64,000 nucleotides of DNA from Globodera rostochiensis (Eukaryota; Nematoda; Chromadorea; Rhabditida; Heteroderidae): contig JAEVLN010000012.1 in assembly GCA_018350325.1 (NCBI GenBank), positions 1,757,991 to 1,821,990 on the forward strand, given 5' to 3'. A program made the translations under genes and the position numbers. This document shows positions 63,012-64,000 of the stretch, piece by piece. Each line of letters begins with the position of its first letter. The first letter of the stretch is position 1. Under the pieces are notes generated by a model. It saw nothing but the letters and a program-made list of their open reading frames with translations. It was not told the DNA's origin and did not search any database.

Positions 63012-63702
63012 AAATGGCCCCGGATTTTGTGATTTTCTGTAGGGTTTTGGTTGTGAGCGAGGACGATCGAGATTCTCGGTCTTTTAATCGAGATTTTTTT
63101 TCCGAGATTCTCGATTAAAATCTTGCTCGATGAAATTTTATCGAGATCTTCCAGATTCTCAATCGTCTTCAAGTCTAACCGAAACCGAAAACTCCGCATT
63201 TTTTTTGTACAAAAACGAAAAACCGAAGGGTCGAAAAACCCTCCGGGTTTAAAAGCGCTTTTTGATCAACCTCTAATTTATTGTTAGATGTGATCTGTCT
63301 TATTTTAATTTATTTGTTTACACGTTATTAACAAATAAATTAATATTGTCAAAGTCGGCGTTTTAAAATTTTGTCCGATCGTTTAGACTTTAGAAACTAA
63401 AGCATTTCCAATCGATTGGTTGAAATTTTTTGAATAAATTTGCTAGCCATTCAATCGTCGTCGGTTCTGACGACACTTTTGTCGTTTTGAATACTTATTT
63501 AAGAAGGCCTCTGTTAATTCTAAGCTACATTTTATCAACAAAATTTGAATACATTTTCGATGGTCGGGGAGTGAATTTTTGTGTTTGGTTTGGTGTGAGT
63601 AATGTATTGGGGGGGGGGGGGGGGGGTGGTGTTTTTGCATCGAAAGTGTTCACTCCCCCGCGGCGATCATCCGAAAATCCGTCCGTTCTGTCGCTCAGGC
63701 GA
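63012..63702. other. intergenic; repeat-like sequence
   Basis: About 63045-63290 contains alternating CGAGATTCTCG/ATCGAGAT palindromes and ends near GATCAACCTCTA, resembling MITE interior sequence, but no clean inverted ends or target duplication were found. A G run lies at 63610-63625. Confidence 0.4.
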
Positions 63703-64000
63703 TCAGTTTCGGGCCCTCAAGCACTGCTGCGGCTCGTCCACCGTCTCCGTGAAGGAGGCGCCGCGGGCGCTGACGTTCACCACACGCTGTCCACGGCGCA
63801 GCTGACGCAACAGACGACGCGTCTCCGACCCCGCGCGGTCCATGCACACGAAGCTGACCTTCTTCGACTTCTTCACGTTCTGCAGCTGAAGCTGCTGCTT
63901 CTGCTGTTGTTGTTCCACTTCGTCGTCGTTGCTGCTGTAGTCCGAGTCGTACGGCGAGGAGCCACGCGGGCACTGCTTGACCGGCTCGGTGGAGAAGCAC
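63703..64000 (-). CDS. vitellogenin-like C-terminal fragment (runs off the window)
   Basis: Open from the window edge to a TGA at 63703-63705, about 98 codons. It reads CFSTEPVKQCPRG, an Asp/Ser and Gln-rich linker, KKSKKVSFVCM, SETRRLLRQLRRGQRVV, SFTETVDEPQQC and LRARN. The arrangement of Cys, F-x-C and RRLLR resembles the extreme C-terminus of nematode vitellogenins after the von Willebrand type D region. The match is from memory, so another secreted vWD protein is possible. The 5' part lies beyond 64000. Confidence 0.65.
   Translation of the reverse strand, partial: CFSTEPVKQCPRGSSPYDSDYSSNDDEVEQQQQKQQLQLQNVKKSKKVSFVCMDRAGSETRRLLRQLRRGQRVVNVSARGASFTETVDEPQQCLRARN

Overview
This is eukaryotic nuclear DNA, almost certainly from a nematode. 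The genes are broken into many short exons with mostly 45-100 nt introns, several introns appear to be GC-AG, and the recognisable proteins have nematode-style relatives (innexin, SLO-1, ATG14/EPG-8, nematode vitellogenin C-terminus). Very long poly-G/poly-C runs and non-consensus donor sites would suit a tylenchid (for example a cyst nematode), but that placement is inference. There are no bacterial features.

Layout. (1) 42-10077 (minus), with a possible first exon at 14.5-14.6 kb: a SWI/SNF subunit of the ARID1/Osa/LET-526 type. (2) 10-19 kb: long G/C-tract-rich intron and intergenic DNA. (3) 19.2-24.7 kb (minus): PDPR-like FAD/folate-domain protein in about 26 exons. (4) 25.1-27.6 kb (minus): an innexin, about 390 bp upstream of PDPR. 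(5) 29.6-31.4 kb (minus): unrecognised acidic nuclear-type protein. (6) 33.4-49.8 kb: a rearranged region. A block holding an unrecognised 287-aa gene and the cyclophilin/RRM gene PPIL4 occurs twice, and the 3' end of the BK channel gene slo-1 occurs twice. The first PPIL4 copy is cut in its RRM and joined to slo-1 intron. The spacers carry hAT-type MITEs with 8-bp target duplications, tRNA-derived elements, GC hairpin repeats and a 32-bp minisatellite. (7) 50.4-51.7 kb (minus): a putative secreted Cys/His-rich protein. (8) 51.7-57.8 kb: no gene seen. (9) 57.8-59.5 kb (minus) ATG14/EPG-8 and 60.7-63.0 kb (plus) an MFSD8/CLN7-like lysosomal transporter, head to head. (10) 63.7-64.0 kb (minus): the C-terminal end of a vitellogenin-like protein, running off the window.

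Exon models were built by hand from splice signals, phase and family alignment from memory. For PDPR, innexin, PPIL4, ATG14, MFSD8, the 437-aa and the 287-aa proteins the exon lengths sum to whole codons, in PDPR and innexin only after allowing apparent one-base insertions (two and one). slo-1 also has an apparent one-base deletion. These breaks could be assembly indels or real mutations. I see no new multi-gene system. The most unusual part is the 33-49 kb duplication and MITE cluster.
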